A stretch of 64,000 nucleotides of DNA from an uncultured Commensalibacter sp. (GCA_945266285.1 CALYOP010000004.1:93615-157614), one strand, 5' to 3'. Positions 9,331 to 19,169 are shown, counted from the stretch's first letter. Numbers and translations: made by a program. The notes: a model not told the origin generated them from the sequence alone.

Positions 9331-10221
9331 ATGAATTATGCAATGTTGCGACACCTCAATAAAATTGTTCCTGAACAAAATGCCTTAAGCGATCCTAAAA
9401 ACCATTTGGCAAGTGGTCCTGATAGCCATGAAATCAACCTGTCTGCCTTATGGTTACAAATTGTTCAGGAAAGTAAAGTTTGTTGCGATCCACTTTTGGC
9501 GAATATGATGGATACTTGCATTCATGATCATGCTGATTTTGGTGTAGCACTTGCGAATATTATCGGACGAAAACTTGGAGATTGTTCAATCCCTGCTCAT
9601 GCTTTGACGCGCCTTGTTCGGACAGCCTACAAACATAATCCATCGCTTGTATCCATTGCGGCTGCTGATTTAATTGCTGTTATGCTCAGAGATGCAGCTT
9701 GTTCCAATCTCGTAACTCCTTTTTTGTTCTTTAAAGGCTTCCATTCAATTCAAGCTTATCGTGTTGCTCACGTTTTATGGAACGAAAATCGACAATTCCT
9801 GGCCCTTCATCTGCAAAGTCGTATTTCAGAGAAATTTGGCGTAGATATTCACCCCGCTGCACACATTGGTCAACGTGTTATGATTGATCATGCCACGGCT
9901 ATTGTCATTGGTGAAACCGCAGTACTGGAAGATGATGTTTCAATGCTTCAAGAAGTTACCTTGGGCGGTACAGGAAAAGTAGAAGGTGACCGCCACCCTA
10001 AAGTACGACGTGGTGTTTTAATAGGCGCCGGTGCTAAAATTTTAGGCAATGTCGAAATTGGTGAAGGTGCTAAAGTTGGTGCAGGTTCTATTGTATTAGA
10101 ATCCATTCCTCCTTATACAACGGTCGTTGGCAATCCCGCCCGTCGAATAGGCATTCGTCATCATGATATGCCTGCTTTTACTATGGATCAGTCTTTACCA
10201 CCTATAGATTATATTATTTAG
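9331..10221 (+). CDS. cysE: Serine O-acetyltransferase
   Basis: CysE makes O-acetylserine from serine and acetyl-CoA, the first committed step of cysteine synthesis. The 296-aa protein has the N-terminal helical SATase domain (residues ~28-160, with HDHADFGVALANIIGRKL) and a left-handed beta helix of hexapeptide repeats (~170-275). The catalytic-site stretch GVDIHPAAHIGQRVMIDHAT and the GETAVLEDDVSMLQEVTLGG segment are conserved. It stands alone, divergent from amtB across a 217-nt spacer that probably holds both promoters. Confidence 0.95.
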   Translation: MNYAMLRHLNKIVPEQNALSDPKNHLASGPDSHEINLSALWLQIVQESKVCCDPLLANMMDTCIHDHADFGVALANIIGRKLGDCSIPAHALTRLVRTAYKHNPSLVSIAAADLIAVMLRDAACSNLVTPFLFFKGFHSIQAYRVAHVLWNENRQFLALHLQSRISEKFGVDIHPAAHIGQRVMIDHATAIVIGETAVLEDDVSMLQEVTLGGTGKVEGDRHPKVRRGVLIGAGAKILGNVEIGEGAKVGAGSIVLESIPPYTTVVGNPARRIGIRHHDMPAFTMDQSLPPIDYII

Positions 10222-10729
10222 GACTTTATTATTATATAAGAATGGTTTCATTTAATAAGAATAAACCAATTCTAGATCATATATTTTATGCCGATATGAA
10301 ATCATAAAGGATGAATAATTCATTATAATTATTGGAATCGTTACAATAATTATAAAAAAATTTAAAAATGTTTATAATTTAAAAATAAAACATCAATATT
10401 TTTTCTTATCTACTTTTATCTAAAAATATATTAAATATTACCGATCAATTCTAATTTTAACAATATATTAATAAAAAATACAATATTATCTGCCATCAAC
10501 CTAAATTGTTGAATATAAGATAAAGAAATCCCATTTATTCTTAAAATTATTCTATATTCAGAATACTATCTTTTTGGTGAAATTTTTATTATATTATTTT
10601 ATAGGTTTGAAATATTTTTAAAAAACTTCTTCAAACTTCGTAAAATATTGGCTTTTTACCCACAACAAGACCTTGTTTGCTTCTAAAATTTAAATAACGA
10701 TACAAAAAACTTACATAAAGGAGATACCT
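10222..10729. other. AT-rich intergenic region with two hairpins
   Basis: No gene is supportable here. A hairpin formed by AGAATGGTTT (10239-10248) and AAACCAATTCT (10263-10273) follows cysE and could help end its transcript. A perfect 12-bp inverted repeat with arms 10323-10334 and 10344-10355 (core TATAATTATTG) lies further on. The rest is very AT-rich and leads to the ribosome-binding site AAAGGAG of the next gene. Confidence 0.5.
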
Positions 10730-11152
10730 ATGAAGCTCAATTTGAATTTTATGGGAATGCTTGGCTTATGCCTTAGCACATTATTACCTTTACAAAATGC
10801 CTTTGCACAGTTTGGAAATTCGTCCAATCCTGCCAGCGGGACTGGCGTTCGAGGCGGTTGGGATAACCATCCCACCATGCGTGGACCCAATTATCCATCG
10901 TCTTCTTATGGGCAAGATATTCCTCATCAAGGCTGGAATAATCATGTAGGGCCCAAACCTTTTAATCCCCCCACTTCTGTCCCTAATAGTAATCCATTCC
11001 CTACACCACCTCACAGAACACAACAAAACGCTTTACCCTACCCTAAAAATGATTTTCAAAACCAGTATATGACTCCGCCCCGCTCGGTTACTAATCCATT
11101 GTCCCATACTATTCGTCAACCTCAACCAAGAATTACCGATCCTTATCCTTAG
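10730..11152 (+). CDS. Small secreted Pro/Asn-rich protein, unknown function
   Basis: I do not recognise this 140-aa protein. A good signal peptide (LNFMGMLGLCLSTLLPL) is likely cleaved after NAFA at residue 26. The mature part is rich in Pro, Asn, Gly, Ser and Gln with repeated NP, PYP and WxNH-type elements (GGWDNHPTMRGPNYPS, GWNNHVGPKPFNPP), and contains no cysteine, so it is probably disordered. The Shine-Dalgarno AAAGGAG sits 7 nt before the ATG, supporting real translation. It has about 500 nt of upstream AT-rich DNA and 93 nt before tyrS. Confidence 0.65.
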   Translation: MKLNLNFMGMLGLCLSTLLPLQNAFAQFGNSSNPASGTGVRGGWDNHPTMRGPNYPSSSYGQDIPHQGWNNHVGPKPFNPPTSVPNSNPFPTPPHRTQQNALPYPKNDFQNQYMTPPRSVTNPLSHTIRQPQPRITDPYP

Positions 11153-11245
11153 TGGATAATTTTGAATCACATTATATTTCATGGTAAATATATAAAAACG
11201 TTTATATTCATATTTATTTAACACATATTTTAAGATTACGAGACA

Positions 11246-12490
11246 ATGCCCAAAAGTTCTTTTTTGCAAGAAGCACAAGCACGAGGATTTGTATTTCAGG
11301 TTACCGATATTGAAGCCCTTGATGAGGTTCTAAACAAAGGCCCAATTTCTGCATATATTGGTTTTGATCCAACGGCTGATAGTTTGCATGTTGGATCCAT
11401 GGTACAATTGATGTTGCTACGCCTATTGCAAAAGCATGGTCACACACCAATCGCACTTTTAGGTGGTGGTACTGCACAGATTGGCGATCCCTCTTTTCGA
11501 GAAGAAGCACGTAGCTTAATGATGCAAGAACAGATTGATCGAAATCTGCAAGGTATTGCCAAAAGCATTAATCAAATCATTCATTTTGGATCCGATGCGA
11601 AACAAGGTATTATTGCTAATAATGCTGACTGGCTAAATCAACTTTCCTATATCCAACTATTGCGTGATGTTGGCGTTCATTTTTCAGTCAATCGCATGTT
11701 GTCTTTTGATTCCGTTCGCACCCGTTTAGAACGTGAACAAGGTCTTTCCTTTTTGGAATTTAATTACTCTATTTTGCAATCTTATGATTTCCGAGAACTT
11801 TATCGGCGTTACGGCACCGTATTGCAAATGGGAGGATCTGATCAATGGGGTAACATCGTATCCGGTGTTGATTTAATCCGCAGGACAGAAAGTAAACAAG
11901 TATTTGGGCTGACCGCTCCGCTTCTAACAACCAGTTCTGGTGCTAAAATGGGAAAAACAGCCAAGGGAGCGATCTGGCTTTCATCGGAAAAACTACCTGT
12001 TTTTGATTTTTGGCAGTTCTGGCGTAATACCGAAGATAACGACGTTGGACGCTTTTTAAAATTATTTACTGAATTACCTATTGAAGAATGTGAACGCCTG
12101 GCGGCCTTAGAAGGCGCAGAAATCAATGAAGCCAAGAAAATTCTTGCAACCGAGGTCACTCGAATTTGTCACGGCGATGAAGCTGCTGAGGCTGCACAAA
12201 AAACAGCACAAGAAACTTTTGAACAAGGGAAACTCGTAGAAACAGGTCTTCCTGAATGCCAGCTTGATAAATCATTATTAAACGAAGGTATTCCCGTTTT
12301 TCGTTTATTTGTCCTTTCAGGAATGAGCGCCAGCAATGCAGAAGCACGTCGGCTTATTCGTGGAGGAGGTGCACGTTTAAATGACCAGAAAATCGAGGAT
12401 GAAGGTCAAATCATTACGCCTGATCATTTAAATCAAGATTTTCTGAAATTATCGGCAGGCCGTAAAAATCATATGCTGGTGAGATTCTAA
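11246..12490 (+). CDS. tyrS: Tyrosyl-tRNA synthetase
   Basis: TyrS charges tRNA-Tyr. The 414-aa protein has the HIGH-type motif HVGS at residues 48-51 after YIGFDPTADSL, the tyrosine-pocket GGSDQWGNI stretch around residue 195, and the KMSKS equivalent KMGKT at 234-238. The C-terminal S4 RNA-binding domain (FVLSGMSASNAEARRLIRGG) is present. Length and order are normal for the TyrZ/TyrS bacterial class. It stands 59 nt upstream of a co-directional reductase gene. Confidence 0.97.
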   Translation: MPKSSFLQEAQARGFVFQVTDIEALDEVLNKGPISAYIGFDPTADSLHVGSMVQLMLLRLLQKHGHTPIALLGGGTAQIGDPSFREEARSLMMQEQIDRNLQGIAKSINQIIHFGSDAKQGIIANNADWLNQLSYIQLLRDVGVHFSVNRMLSFDSVRTRLEREQGLSFLEFNYSILQSYDFRELYRRYGTVLQMGGSDQWGNIVSGVDLIRRTESKQVFGLTAPLLTTSSGAKMGKTAKGAIWLSSEKLPVFDFWQFWRNTEDNDVGRFLKLFTELPIEECERLAALEGAEINEAKKILATEVTRICHGDEAAEAAQKTAQETFEQGKLVETGLPECQLDKSLLNEGIPVFRLFVLSGMSASNAEARRLIRGGGARLNDQKIEDEGQIITPDHLNQDFLKLSAGRKNHMLVRF

Positions 12491-12549
12491 TACTCTTGCA
12501 ACCCATTGCCTATAACAATTTCCCTTTAACAGAACAAGGAACATAGATC

Positions 12550-13440
12550 ATGGCAGAATTAAAACATATTGGATTTGTTGGTTATGGGATGCTTGCCTGT
12601 CCTATGGGGAAACGTTTACGTAATGCTGGTCACGAAATTTTCTTTTTTACACCTTCAGGAAAAAGCAACGATTCTTTAGCCACCTCTTGCGCTTCACCAG
12701 AAGCACTTACCAAAGAATGTTCGGTTATTATTCTATGTGTACCAAATGACAAAGCTATTAAAAAAACCGTTTTAAAAAAGAACGGGTTACTAACGAGTAT
12801 GTCAAAGGGAAATCTGTTAATCAATATGAGCAGTGTATCCCCCAAAACGAACAAGAAACTCGCCAAAGCTTGTAAGAGAAAACAGATTAATTTCCTTGAA
12901 TGTCCAGTATCAGGTAGCGTTCCTGAAGCAGAAACAGGACAATTAGTCTGTTTGGCCGGAGGTAAGAAAAAAACATTGGAAGAAGCCAGACCAATTCTTG
13001 AAATCATTAGCAAGAAAATATGCCATATTGGTTCAATTGGCACCGCTTCTAGTATCAAACTCATCATCAACAGTATTATGGGCGCTGGTACGACCTGCCT
13101 TGCAGAGGGTATTACCTATGGACTTGCTGTAGGTTTAGATCGGGATATTCTATGTAACACATTGCAAGAAGTAGCGGTTATATCGCCACATCATAAACGC
13201 AAATTAAATGCAGCCCAGCAAGATAATATCCCATTACAATTTGCAACCAGTTTAATGTGTAAAGATCTTAAATTATTCGTCAAAGAATGTCTTGATTATA
13301 GCGTTCCTATACCAACCCTGGCAAATGTGGCGCAAACCTATGAATGGAATAACCGGCTTTTCCCAAAGGAAGATTACTCCATTTTACTTGATAATTTACC
13401 CAAAGCGATTATGAAAGCAGCTTCTAAAAAGAAGCAATAG
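12550..13440 (+). CDS. 3-hydroxyisobutyrate dehydrogenase-like NAD(P)-dependent reductase
   Basis: This beta-hydroxyacid dehydrogenase family member reduces or oxidises a small hydroxyacid with NAD(P). The Rossmann motif GFVGYGMLACPM occupies residues ~8-19, the substrate motif is ECPVSGSVPEAETG near 119-132, and the catalytic lysine lies in GTASSIKLIINSIMG around residue 170. The N-terminal motif is atypical (GYGMLACPM for GLGxMGxPM). The protein is lysine-rich. The substrate cannot be told from sequence; 2-hydroxy-3-oxopropionate, 3-hydroxyisobutyrate and succinic semialdehyde are all possible. Its 3' end overlaps the convergent downstream gene by 17 nt. Confidence 0.85.
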   Translation: MAELKHIGFVGYGMLACPMGKRLRNAGHEIFFFTPSGKSNDSLATSCASPEALTKECSVIILCVPNDKAIKKTVLKKNGLLTSMSKGNLLINMSSVSPKTNKKLAKACKRKQINFLECPVSGSVPEAETGQLVCLAGGKKKTLEEARPILEIISKKICHIGSIGTASSIKLIINSIMGAGTTCLAEGITYGLAVGLDRDILCNTLQEVAVISPHHKRKLNAAQQDNIPLQFATSLMCKDLKLFVKECLDYSVPIPTLANVAQTYEWNNRLFPKEDYSILLDNLPKAIMKAASKKKQ

Positions 13441-14272
13441 ATCCTTTATAAGCAGTATAAATCACGGCAAGACGATCCCCTATACCACGGATAGCAGGCA
13501 TCTTATCCCAACATCTTGATTTCTTTAGATCACGTTTACAAAAAACTATAGGGAGAATAGCGACAATTGCTTCTTTTGGCAGCGTTGTCGCTAATGTTCC
13601 TTGCTTTAAAAAATAATGCACTTCTTGAATCAAAATATCACGTAATGATTGCGTATCTTCCTGTGAAATTCTAATGCCATCTTCTCCACGAATTAAATGA
13701 TATTTTTCAATAATCGTTTTTGGAAAAGGACATCTACCCGATTGCAAGATGGTTGGAAGATAACGGGCTAATCTTATATTTTCATATGCAACGCCTAATG
13801 ATGCAACCGCTTGTAACAACATGGGATCCGTTACACCCATTATTTGTGCAGTAAGGCTTTGGACTTTACCACTGGAAGTCATCATTATCTGCCTCCATTG
13901 ATGCCAATCCTCAATTCCCTCTAATTCCGCTTCTCGAGCATCAATTAAGGATAATAAATCCTGATGTTTTAATTCCTGGCTTGAAATAGCATCTCTAATG
14001 GGCTGAGCAATTTCATGATCTCGGTTATTCCGATTTTCAATCACTTCGCGCCACCATTGCAAACGAATAAGCCCAGCCATAGGACCTGCAATAGACCACG
14101 AAGTAGACAAAGAAACCGCGCGTGTAATTTCAGCATTGAATGCCAGTAAACGCATTAATGTTTCTCGTTTTGCTTCGGGCGCAAAAAAAGCGCAGAAAAA
14201 ATGATCCCAATCATAAATTTTAACATGTTGGGCACAGAGTGATAGATTTTTTGTAGTTAAGTTATTACGCAT
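13424..14272 (-). CDS. Squalene/phytoene synthase-fold protein (NDUFAF6-like)
   Basis: The 282-aa protein belongs to the trans-isoprenyl diphosphate synthase fold. Visible family stretches are DHFFCAFFAPEAKRETLMRL, GLIRLQWWREVIENR and the helix GVAYENIRLARYLP. The Asp-rich DxxxD motifs that bind magnesium and prenyl diphosphate in true squalene or phytoene synthases are missing at both expected helices. This matches the NDUFAF6-like branch common in Alphaproteobacteria, whose mitochondrial member assists complex I assembly. A synthase activity is therefore unlikely. It converges on the preceding gene with a short 3' overlap. Confidence 0.75.
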   Translation of the reverse strand: MRNNLTTKNLSLCAQHVKIYDWDHFFCAFFAPEAKRETLMRLLAFNAEITRAVSLSTSWSIAGPMAGLIRLQWWREVIENRNNRDHEIAQPIRDAISSQELKHQDLLSLIDAREAELEGIEDWHQWRQIMMTSSGKVQSLTAQIMGVTDPMLLQAVASLGVAYENIRLARYLPTILQSGRCPFPKTIIEKYHLIRGEDGIRISQEDTQSLRDILIQEVHYFLKQGTLATTLPKEAIVAILPIVFCKRDLKKSRCWDKMPAIRGIGDRLAVIYTAYKGSIASF

Positions 14273-14414
14273 ATAACTTTCATATGCCGTTATACATCAT
14301 GAAATACAAGCTCGCGTGATCTAGTCTTTATAATAAAATTTTAAACTTTATATAGAATAGCGTGTTGTAATAATGTAAACGACAAACCGAAACTAATTAT
14401 TATGAGAAAATAAA

Positions 14415-15020
14415 ATGACTTTTGAACTTCCCCAACTTCCTTTTCCACCAAACGCTCTTGCGCGCAATGGTATGAACGAGGAAACTATTCAGTATCATTA
14501 TGGGAAACATCACCAAACCTATGTAAATACCCTTAATGAACTCGTAGAAAAGAATCCAAATCTTCAAGGAAAAACCTTGGAAGAATTGATTGTTATGAGT
14601 GCTGATGATGCTTCTTTAACACCAGTAATGAATAATGCTGGTCAACATTATAACCATTCCTTATTTTGGAATTCCATCAGTCCTGATGGTGGTCAAATGT
14701 CTCCAAGTTTTGAAGAGTTGATCAATAAAAATTTTGGTTCTGTTCAACAATTCAAAGACGAATTCAAAAAAGCAGCTACGACACAATTCGGTTCTGGTTG
14801 GGCATGGCTTGTCTTAACCCCCGATGGCAAGTTGATTATCACCAAGACTCCTAACGCAAGAAACCCATTATCTGAAAAACAAGGTAAAGCTTTGTTAACC
14901 ATTGATGTATGGGAACACGCTTATTACATTGACTTCCGTAACCGTCGTCCAGATTTTATTGATAACTTCCTCAATAAACTTGCTAATTACGACTTTGCAG
15001 AAGCACAAATGAACGGCTAA
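14415..15020 (+). CDS. sodB: Superoxide dismutase (Fe type)
   Basis: This enzyme dismutates superoxide to oxygen and hydrogen peroxide in the cytoplasm. Metal ligands are visible: His in HYGKHHQTYVN, His in NHSLFWNSI, and Asp and His in DVWEHAYYIDFRNRR. The outer-sphere Gln in NNAGQHYNH (residues ~76-84) is at the position typical of iron enzymes. Mn enzymes carry Gly there and place the Gln near the third ligand. At 201 aa the length is standard. A strong bidirectional terminator follows. Confidence 0.95.
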   Translation: MTFELPQLPFPPNALARNGMNEETIQYHYGKHHQTYVNTLNELVEKNPNLQGKTLEELIVMSADDASLTPVMNNAGQHYNHSLFWNSISPDGGQMSPSFEELINKNFGSVQQFKDEFKKAATTQFGSGWAWLVLTPDGKLIITKTPNARNPLSEKQGKALLTIDVWEHAYYIDFRNRRPDFIDNFLNKLANYDFAEAQMNG

Positions 15021-15031
15021 TTTTTCTATAC

Positions 15032-15058
15032 AAAAACCCGACTTTTGTCGGGTTTTTT
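15032..15058. terminator. Bidirectional intrinsic terminator between sodB and yajC
   Basis: AAAAACCCGAC (15032-15042) and GTCGGGTTTTT (15047-15057) form an 11-bp stem with a 4-nt loop, with T or A runs on both sides. It can end both sodB and the convergent yajC transcript. Confidence 0.93.
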
Positions 15059-15106
15059 AACCAATATAGCTTGCAAGCACTTAAGCGCTAATTTCTTCTA
15101 TAGAAA

Positions 15107-15484
15107 TTATGACTTTTTATTCTCTTTTTTGCTTTCATCAGCTTGCAAGGCTTTACTTTCCAGAACAGTCGTAACTGTGCTCCGTAATACATTTACGCGA
15201 ATATTTGGAGCAATTTCCACTTCCATTTCTTGCGAATCTTCTTGATTTTTAACGACTTTTCCAATAAGACCACCGGCAGTAATGATCTTATCACCACGCC
15301 GCAGCGTCTTTAATTGATTGCGTAATTGCTTTGCTCGTGTTTGTTGTGGTCTTATTAAAAGAAAATAAAAAACCACAAAAATTAAAATAAACGGAGCAAA
15401 ACTCACTAACTGTGCGACTCCACTGCTACTACCAGCAGCTTGAGCATAAGCAGGAGAAATAAGAAGATTCATAAAACTCGTCAT
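15107..15484 (-). CDS. yajC: Preprotein translocase accessory subunit YajC
   Basis: YajC associates with SecDF in the inner membrane. The protein has one N-terminal membrane segment (LVSFAPFILIFVVFYFLLI) followed by the signature RPQQTRAKQLRNQLKTLRRGD and the IITAGGLIGKV strand. The frame stays open to an ATG at 15547 without a ribosome-binding site. The ATG at 15484 follows GGAA at good spacing and gives the usual short N-terminus before NLLISPAYAQ, so I use it (125 aa). The secD and secF genes that normally follow yajC are not adjacent; the next gene downstream is convergent sodB. Confidence 0.92.
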   Translation of the reverse strand: MTSFMNLLISPAYAQAAGSSSGVAQLVSFAPFILIFVVFYFLLIRPQQTRAKQLRNQLKTLRRGDKIITAGGLIGKVVKNQEDSQEMEVEIAPNIRVNVLRSTVTTVLESKALQADESKKENKKS

Positions 15485-15609
15485 TAAGTTGTTTTCCAAT
15501 ATAGCTTCAATAATTTTGTGATCTATCGACAAAATTATCTGTTTCATATTACATAACGTTTAAAACGCATACTATTTTTATTAGACTCTGTTTATATTGG
15601 AAAGAGATA

Positions 15610-16464
15610 ATGGATATTCAACTTCTTCCTTTATTGGAAAGAATTGCTTGTGCTTTGGAAAAACTATCTCCACCAACACCGACTATTTCTCATCTTGATG
15701 AAGCAAACGCTTTTATTTGGTCAGCAACAGAAGGACGATTAATTCCCGTTAAAGAAGTCGCTTTTATCGACCTAACCCTATTGAAAGGGGTCGAAGCACA
15801 AAAAGATACGCTTTACGAAAATACGCTCCATTTTGCAAAAGGGCTACCAGCTAATAATGCGATGCTATGGGGTACTCGGGGGATGGGGAAATCTTCTTTG
15901 GTAAAATCCATTCATCAAAAAGTTCTTGAAGAAATCGGAAAATCTAATGAAAAGCGTCTTATCTTGTTAGAAATTCCCCGTGATGATTTGGGAAGTCTTC
16001 CAATTTTATTGAATCTTTTAAAACCTTTGCCACATCGTTTTATCGTCTTCTGTGATGATTTATCATTTGAAAAAGAAGACAAGGATTATAAAGCGTTAAA
16101 ATCAGTTCTTGATGGCGGTATTGCTGGAAGACCAGAAAATGTATTATTTTATGCGACAAGCAATCGCAGGCATTTAATGCCACGTGATATGATTGAAAAT
16201 GAATCATCCACCGCTATTAATCCCTCCGAAGCAATTGAAGAAAAAGTCTCCTTATCCGACCGTTTCGGATTATGGATTGGATTTCATCATTGCACGTCCG
16301 CCATTTACGAAGAAATGGTTAAAAATTACGCAAAATACCGTAATTTGCCGATTGAAGAAGATCAACTATTGGCCGAAGCAAATGCATGGTCAATTATGCG
16401 CGGTTCAAGAAGCGGACGGGTAGCTTGGCAATTTATCGAAGACCTTACCGCCCGCCTTAAATAA
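15610..16464 (+). CDS. DUF815 family AAA+ ATPase
   Basis: This 284-aa protein is a member of DUF815, a widespread AAA+ ATPase family of unknown role. The Walker A motif GTRGMGKSS is near residue 95, the Walker B-type FIVFCDDLSFE near 150, and the arginine-containing sensor segment LSDRFGLWIGF near 215. Homologues in Alphaproteobacteria are usually encoded beside yajC, as here, though in this genome the two diverge across 125 nt. Family assignment is firm. Biological function is not known. Confidence 0.88.
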   Translation: MDIQLLPLLERIACALEKLSPPTPTISHLDEANAFIWSATEGRLIPVKEVAFIDLTLLKGVEAQKDTLYENTLHFAKGLPANNAMLWGTRGMGKSSLVKSIHQKVLEEIGKSNEKRLILLEIPRDDLGSLPILLNLLKPLPHRFIVFCDDLSFEKEDKDYKALKSVLDGGIAGRPENVLFYATSNRRHLMPRDMIENESSTAINPSEAIEEKVSLSDRFGLWIGFHHCTSAIYEEMVKNYAKYRNLPIEEDQLLAEANAWSIMRGSRSGRVAWQFIEDLTARLK

Positions 16465-17745
16465 CTAACCGATTTTTTCTAAACCAGATAAATAAGGACG
16501 CAGCACCTTGGGAATAGAGATGCTGCCATCTTTATTTTGGTAATTTTCCATAACGGCAACCAAAGCACGTCCCACCGCGACCCCAGAACCATTCAGAGTA
16601 TGCACAAATTCGGGTGAAACTTTTTTACCGTTTTCATCTTTTGGACGATAGCGCGCATTCATGCGACGTGCTTGGAACGCATGCGTATTCGAACAAGAAG
16701 AGATTTCTCTCCATGCTTGCTGTCCTGGTAACCATGCTTCCAAGTCCCATGTTTTGGCTGCACCGAAACCTGTATCTCCTGCACATAAAAGAATTCGGCG
16801 ATATGGTATTTCTAACTTTTCCAAAACCGTTTCAGCACAACGCGTCATACGTTCATGTTCTTTGGCACTATCGTCAGGAGTCGTAATTGAAACCAGCTCA
16901 ACCTTATAAAATTGATGCTGCCGGATCATTCCCCTAGTATCACGACCCGCAGCGCCTGCTTCACTACGGAAACATGCTGAAAGCGCAACACGACGAATAG
17001 GCAATTCTTCGTAACCAATTAATTCATCGGCTTGCATTCCTGTTAAAGGTACTTCTGCGGTCGGAATTAACCAACGTTCGTCTTTTGTACAGAAAGACTG
17101 ATCGCCGAATTTCGGTAATTTATCAGTATTATACATGGTTTTTGCATTAACCATTAATGGCACATTATGTTCCACATAACCATGTTCTTGCGTATGGAGA
17201 TCAAGCATAAACTGACCCAAAGCGCGTTCCAACCGTGCTAATGCTCCACGCAAAACGACAAATCGAGTCCCAGACAATTTGGATGCCAAAGAAAAATCCA
17301 TCATACCCAGTTTTTCGCCCAAATCGAAATGCTGTAATGGCGTAAAGTCAAATTGAGGTGGTTCACGCCATTGATGAATAACAATATTCTGGCTTTCATC
17401 TTCCCCTTCGGGAACCTCTGGATCCAAACGATTTGGTAAACCAGAAAGAGTTTCTAAAATAACAGCATCGATTTGATCTGCTTTGCTCTGTAGGCTATCC
17501 AATTCCTGTCGCAGCGCAATTGCTTCAGCTTCCAAAGCAGAACTATCTTGCTTTTTACTTTTCAGCTGCCCAATTTCTTTAGACAGATTGTTTCGTCTAG
17601 CCTGTTTTTGGTGCAATTCATTCAGAATTTCTCGCCGCATAGTATCTTGTTGCAACAATTCTTCGGTTACCGGTGGGAGATGCCTCCGAGCCAGATCCGC
17701 ATCAAAAGCTTCTGGATTCGCGCGAAGCGCTCGAAAATCATGCAT
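16465..17745 (-). CDS. serS: Seryl-tRNA synthetase
   Basis: SerS charges tRNA-Ser. The 426-aa class II enzyme has the N-terminal coiled coil that clamps the tRNA long arm (residues ~30-105). Motif 2 is [19 protein letters not shown] and motif 3 is [20 protein letters not shown] near residue 385. The start codon touches the tatC stop, and the 3' end abuts the convergent DUF815 gene with no spacer. It is the last gene of the leftward block that begins at argS. Confidence 0.98.
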   Translation of the reverse strand: MHDFRALRANPEAFDADLARRHLPPVTEELLQQDTMRREILNELHQKQARRNNLSKEIGQLKSKKQDSSALEAEAIALRQELDSLQSKADQIDAVILETLSGLPNRLDPEVPEGEDESQNIVIHQWREPPQFDFTPLQHFDLGEKLGMMDFSLASKLSGTRFVVLRGALARLERALGQFMLDLHTQEHGYVEHNVPLMVNAKTMYNTDKLPKFGDQSFCTKDERWLIPTAEVPLTGMQADELIGYEELPIRRVALSACFRSEAGAAGRDTRGMIRQHQFYKVELVSITTPDDSAKEHERMTRCAETVLEKLEIPYRRILLCAGDTGFGAAKTWDLEAWLPGQQAWREISSCSNTHAFQARRMNARYRPKDENGKKVSPEFVHTLNGSGVAVGRALVAVMENYQNKDGSISIPKVLRPYLSGLEKIG

Positions 17746-18527
17746 TATATTTCATCCTCTTCCACTTTAGGTTCTACCCAACGGGCAGATATAATTGAAA
17801 CTTCATATAAAATAATTAAAGGGATCGCGAGTGAGGTTTGTGTGATCACATCCGGCGGGGTTAATATAGCCGCGATAATAAAAGCCACCACATAAGCATA
17901 ACGCCGTATTCTTTTAAGCTTTGCAGAGGTCACAAGACCAACTTTTGCCAATAAGGTCAACATCACCGGCAATTCAAAAGCAATTCCAAACGCCAAAATC
18001 AAACGCGTTACTAAAGCCAGATATTCCGATATTTTTGCCTGTAACTCGATATGCATACCTGAGGTGCTATTGACTTGGAAAGAAAGAAAAAACTTCCACG
18101 CAAAAGGAAAAACAAAAAAATAGGCTAAAGCTGCGCCCAACAAAAAAAGAATTGGCGTGGCAATTAGAAACGGTGCAAATATCCGTTTTTCGTTACGATA
18201 TAAACCAGGAGCAATATAAATCCAGGCCTGTATCGCAATCATTGGAAATGACAAAAATGCTGCACCGAAAAAAGCAAGCTTAATATAAGTAAAAAATGCT
18301 TCATATAAGGCGGTATAAATAAGATGCGGTTGCTGCCCCTCTTGTTGCATAGCCTCGGCAAGCGGGTGCGCAAGGAATAAATAGATCTGTTGCGAAAAAT
18401 AATAACAAATTGCAAAACAGACTAAAAACGTTCCTACACACCAAATCAATCGATATCGCAACTCTGCCAAATGACTCATCAATGGCATAGCTTTATCATT
18501 GATATTCTCTTTTTCAGAACTATCCAT
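17745..18527 (-). CDS. tatC: Twin-arginine translocase subunit TatC
   Basis: TatC is the core of the Tat system, which exports folded proteins bearing RR signal peptides. The 260-aa protein starts with the conserved [16 protein letters not shown] segment and shows six membrane helices with the [20 protein letters not shown] motif and conserved acidic residue in FGIAFELPV. It overlaps tatB and serS by single bases, implying translational coupling. No tatA lies in the cluster. Confidence 0.97.
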   Translation of the reverse strand: MDSSEKENINDKAMPLMSHLAELRYRLIWCVGTFLVCFAICYYFSQQIYLFLAHPLAEAMQQEGQQPHLIYTALYEAFFTYIKLAFFGAAFLSFPMIAIQAWIYIAPGLYRNEKRIFAPFLIATPILFLLGAALAYFFVFPFAWKFFLSFQVNSTSGMHIELQAKISEYLALVTRLILAFGIAFELPVMLTLLAKVGLVTSAKLKRIRRYAYVVAFIIAAILTPPDVITQTSLAIPLIILYEVSIISARWVEPKVEEDEI

Positions 18528-19093
18528 TACCAGCCCCCATGTTGTTTTTGGCTGACAATATGGGGAGGAATAAAGGCCGGTGCCGGTGGTGCAGCGCGTC
18601 TAATCTGTAATTTTTGTGCAATTGATGGTGGAATAATATTTGGCGCAGGATCTGCTTTTTCCAAAGCCTCAAGATCGACATCATCAAGCAGTGTCTGCTC
18701 TGTCGCAACGCCCCATTGGGGACGTTCCTCTACAACATGAGATGGAAGATCTTCAATCATTGCTGATGAAGAATTTTCTGATGATAAATTTTTATCCTGA
18801 TATAAAGGCGGTTTGCTAAATGTCTTTTGTAAAGAACCATCACGATCCAGCGTATTCATTACTGCACTTCGTAAATTTAATTGGCGTAATTGCTGAAACT
18901 GTTCATGCGCTTCTTTAAGATCGGCTTCTTTGATCACTTCATCAAACTGACTTTGGAACTCACTAACCATCTTGCGACATTTTTTCAGGATATCCGTTCC
19001 CCATCGGATAACTTTAGGTAAATCCTTTGGACCGATCAAAATCATTCCGACCACCCCAATCAGGATGATTTCGGACCAGGAAAAATCAAACAT
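18527..19093 (-). CDS. tatB: Twin-arginine translocase subunit TatB
   Basis: TatB forms the substrate-receptor complex with TatC. The N-terminus FDFSWSEIILIGVVGMIL plus IGPKDLPKVIRWGTDIL is the classic TatB membrane helix, hinge and amphipathic helix. A long charged and Pro-rich tail follows, giving 188 aa. The Phe-Asp/Glu start and the length distinguish it from TatA. TatA normally precedes tatB, but here the next gene upstream is scpB, 76 nt away. Confidence 0.93.
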   Translation of the reverse strand: MFDFSWSEIILIGVVGMILIGPKDLPKVIRWGTDILKKCRKMVSEFQSQFDEVIKEADLKEAHEQFQQLRQLNLRSAVMNTLDRDGSLQKTFSKPPLYQDKNLSSENSSSAMIEDLPSHVVEERPQWGVATEQTLLDDVDLEALEKADPAPNIIPPSIAQKLQIRRAAPPAPAFIPPHIVSQKQHGGW

Positions 19094-19169
19094 CCTCTGT
19101 CACAAACCTCTAAATTCCAAATCACATATTCTTCTTTGTTATACTGTTAAAAGCATTGTAAAACCAGCC

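Noticed and set aside
10222-10729. A small RNA or riboswitch in the long AT-rich spacer
   Set aside because: Hairpins are present, but no known riboswitch core or structured GC-containing domain is recognisable.
13424-14272. Squalene or phytoene synthase for hopanoid or carotenoid synthesis
   Set aside because: Both Asp-rich metal-binding motifs are missing and no hopanoid or carotenoid genes are nearby.
15045-15245. A 66-codon plus-strand frame after sodB
   Set aside because: It begins in the terminator and runs antisense through yajC.
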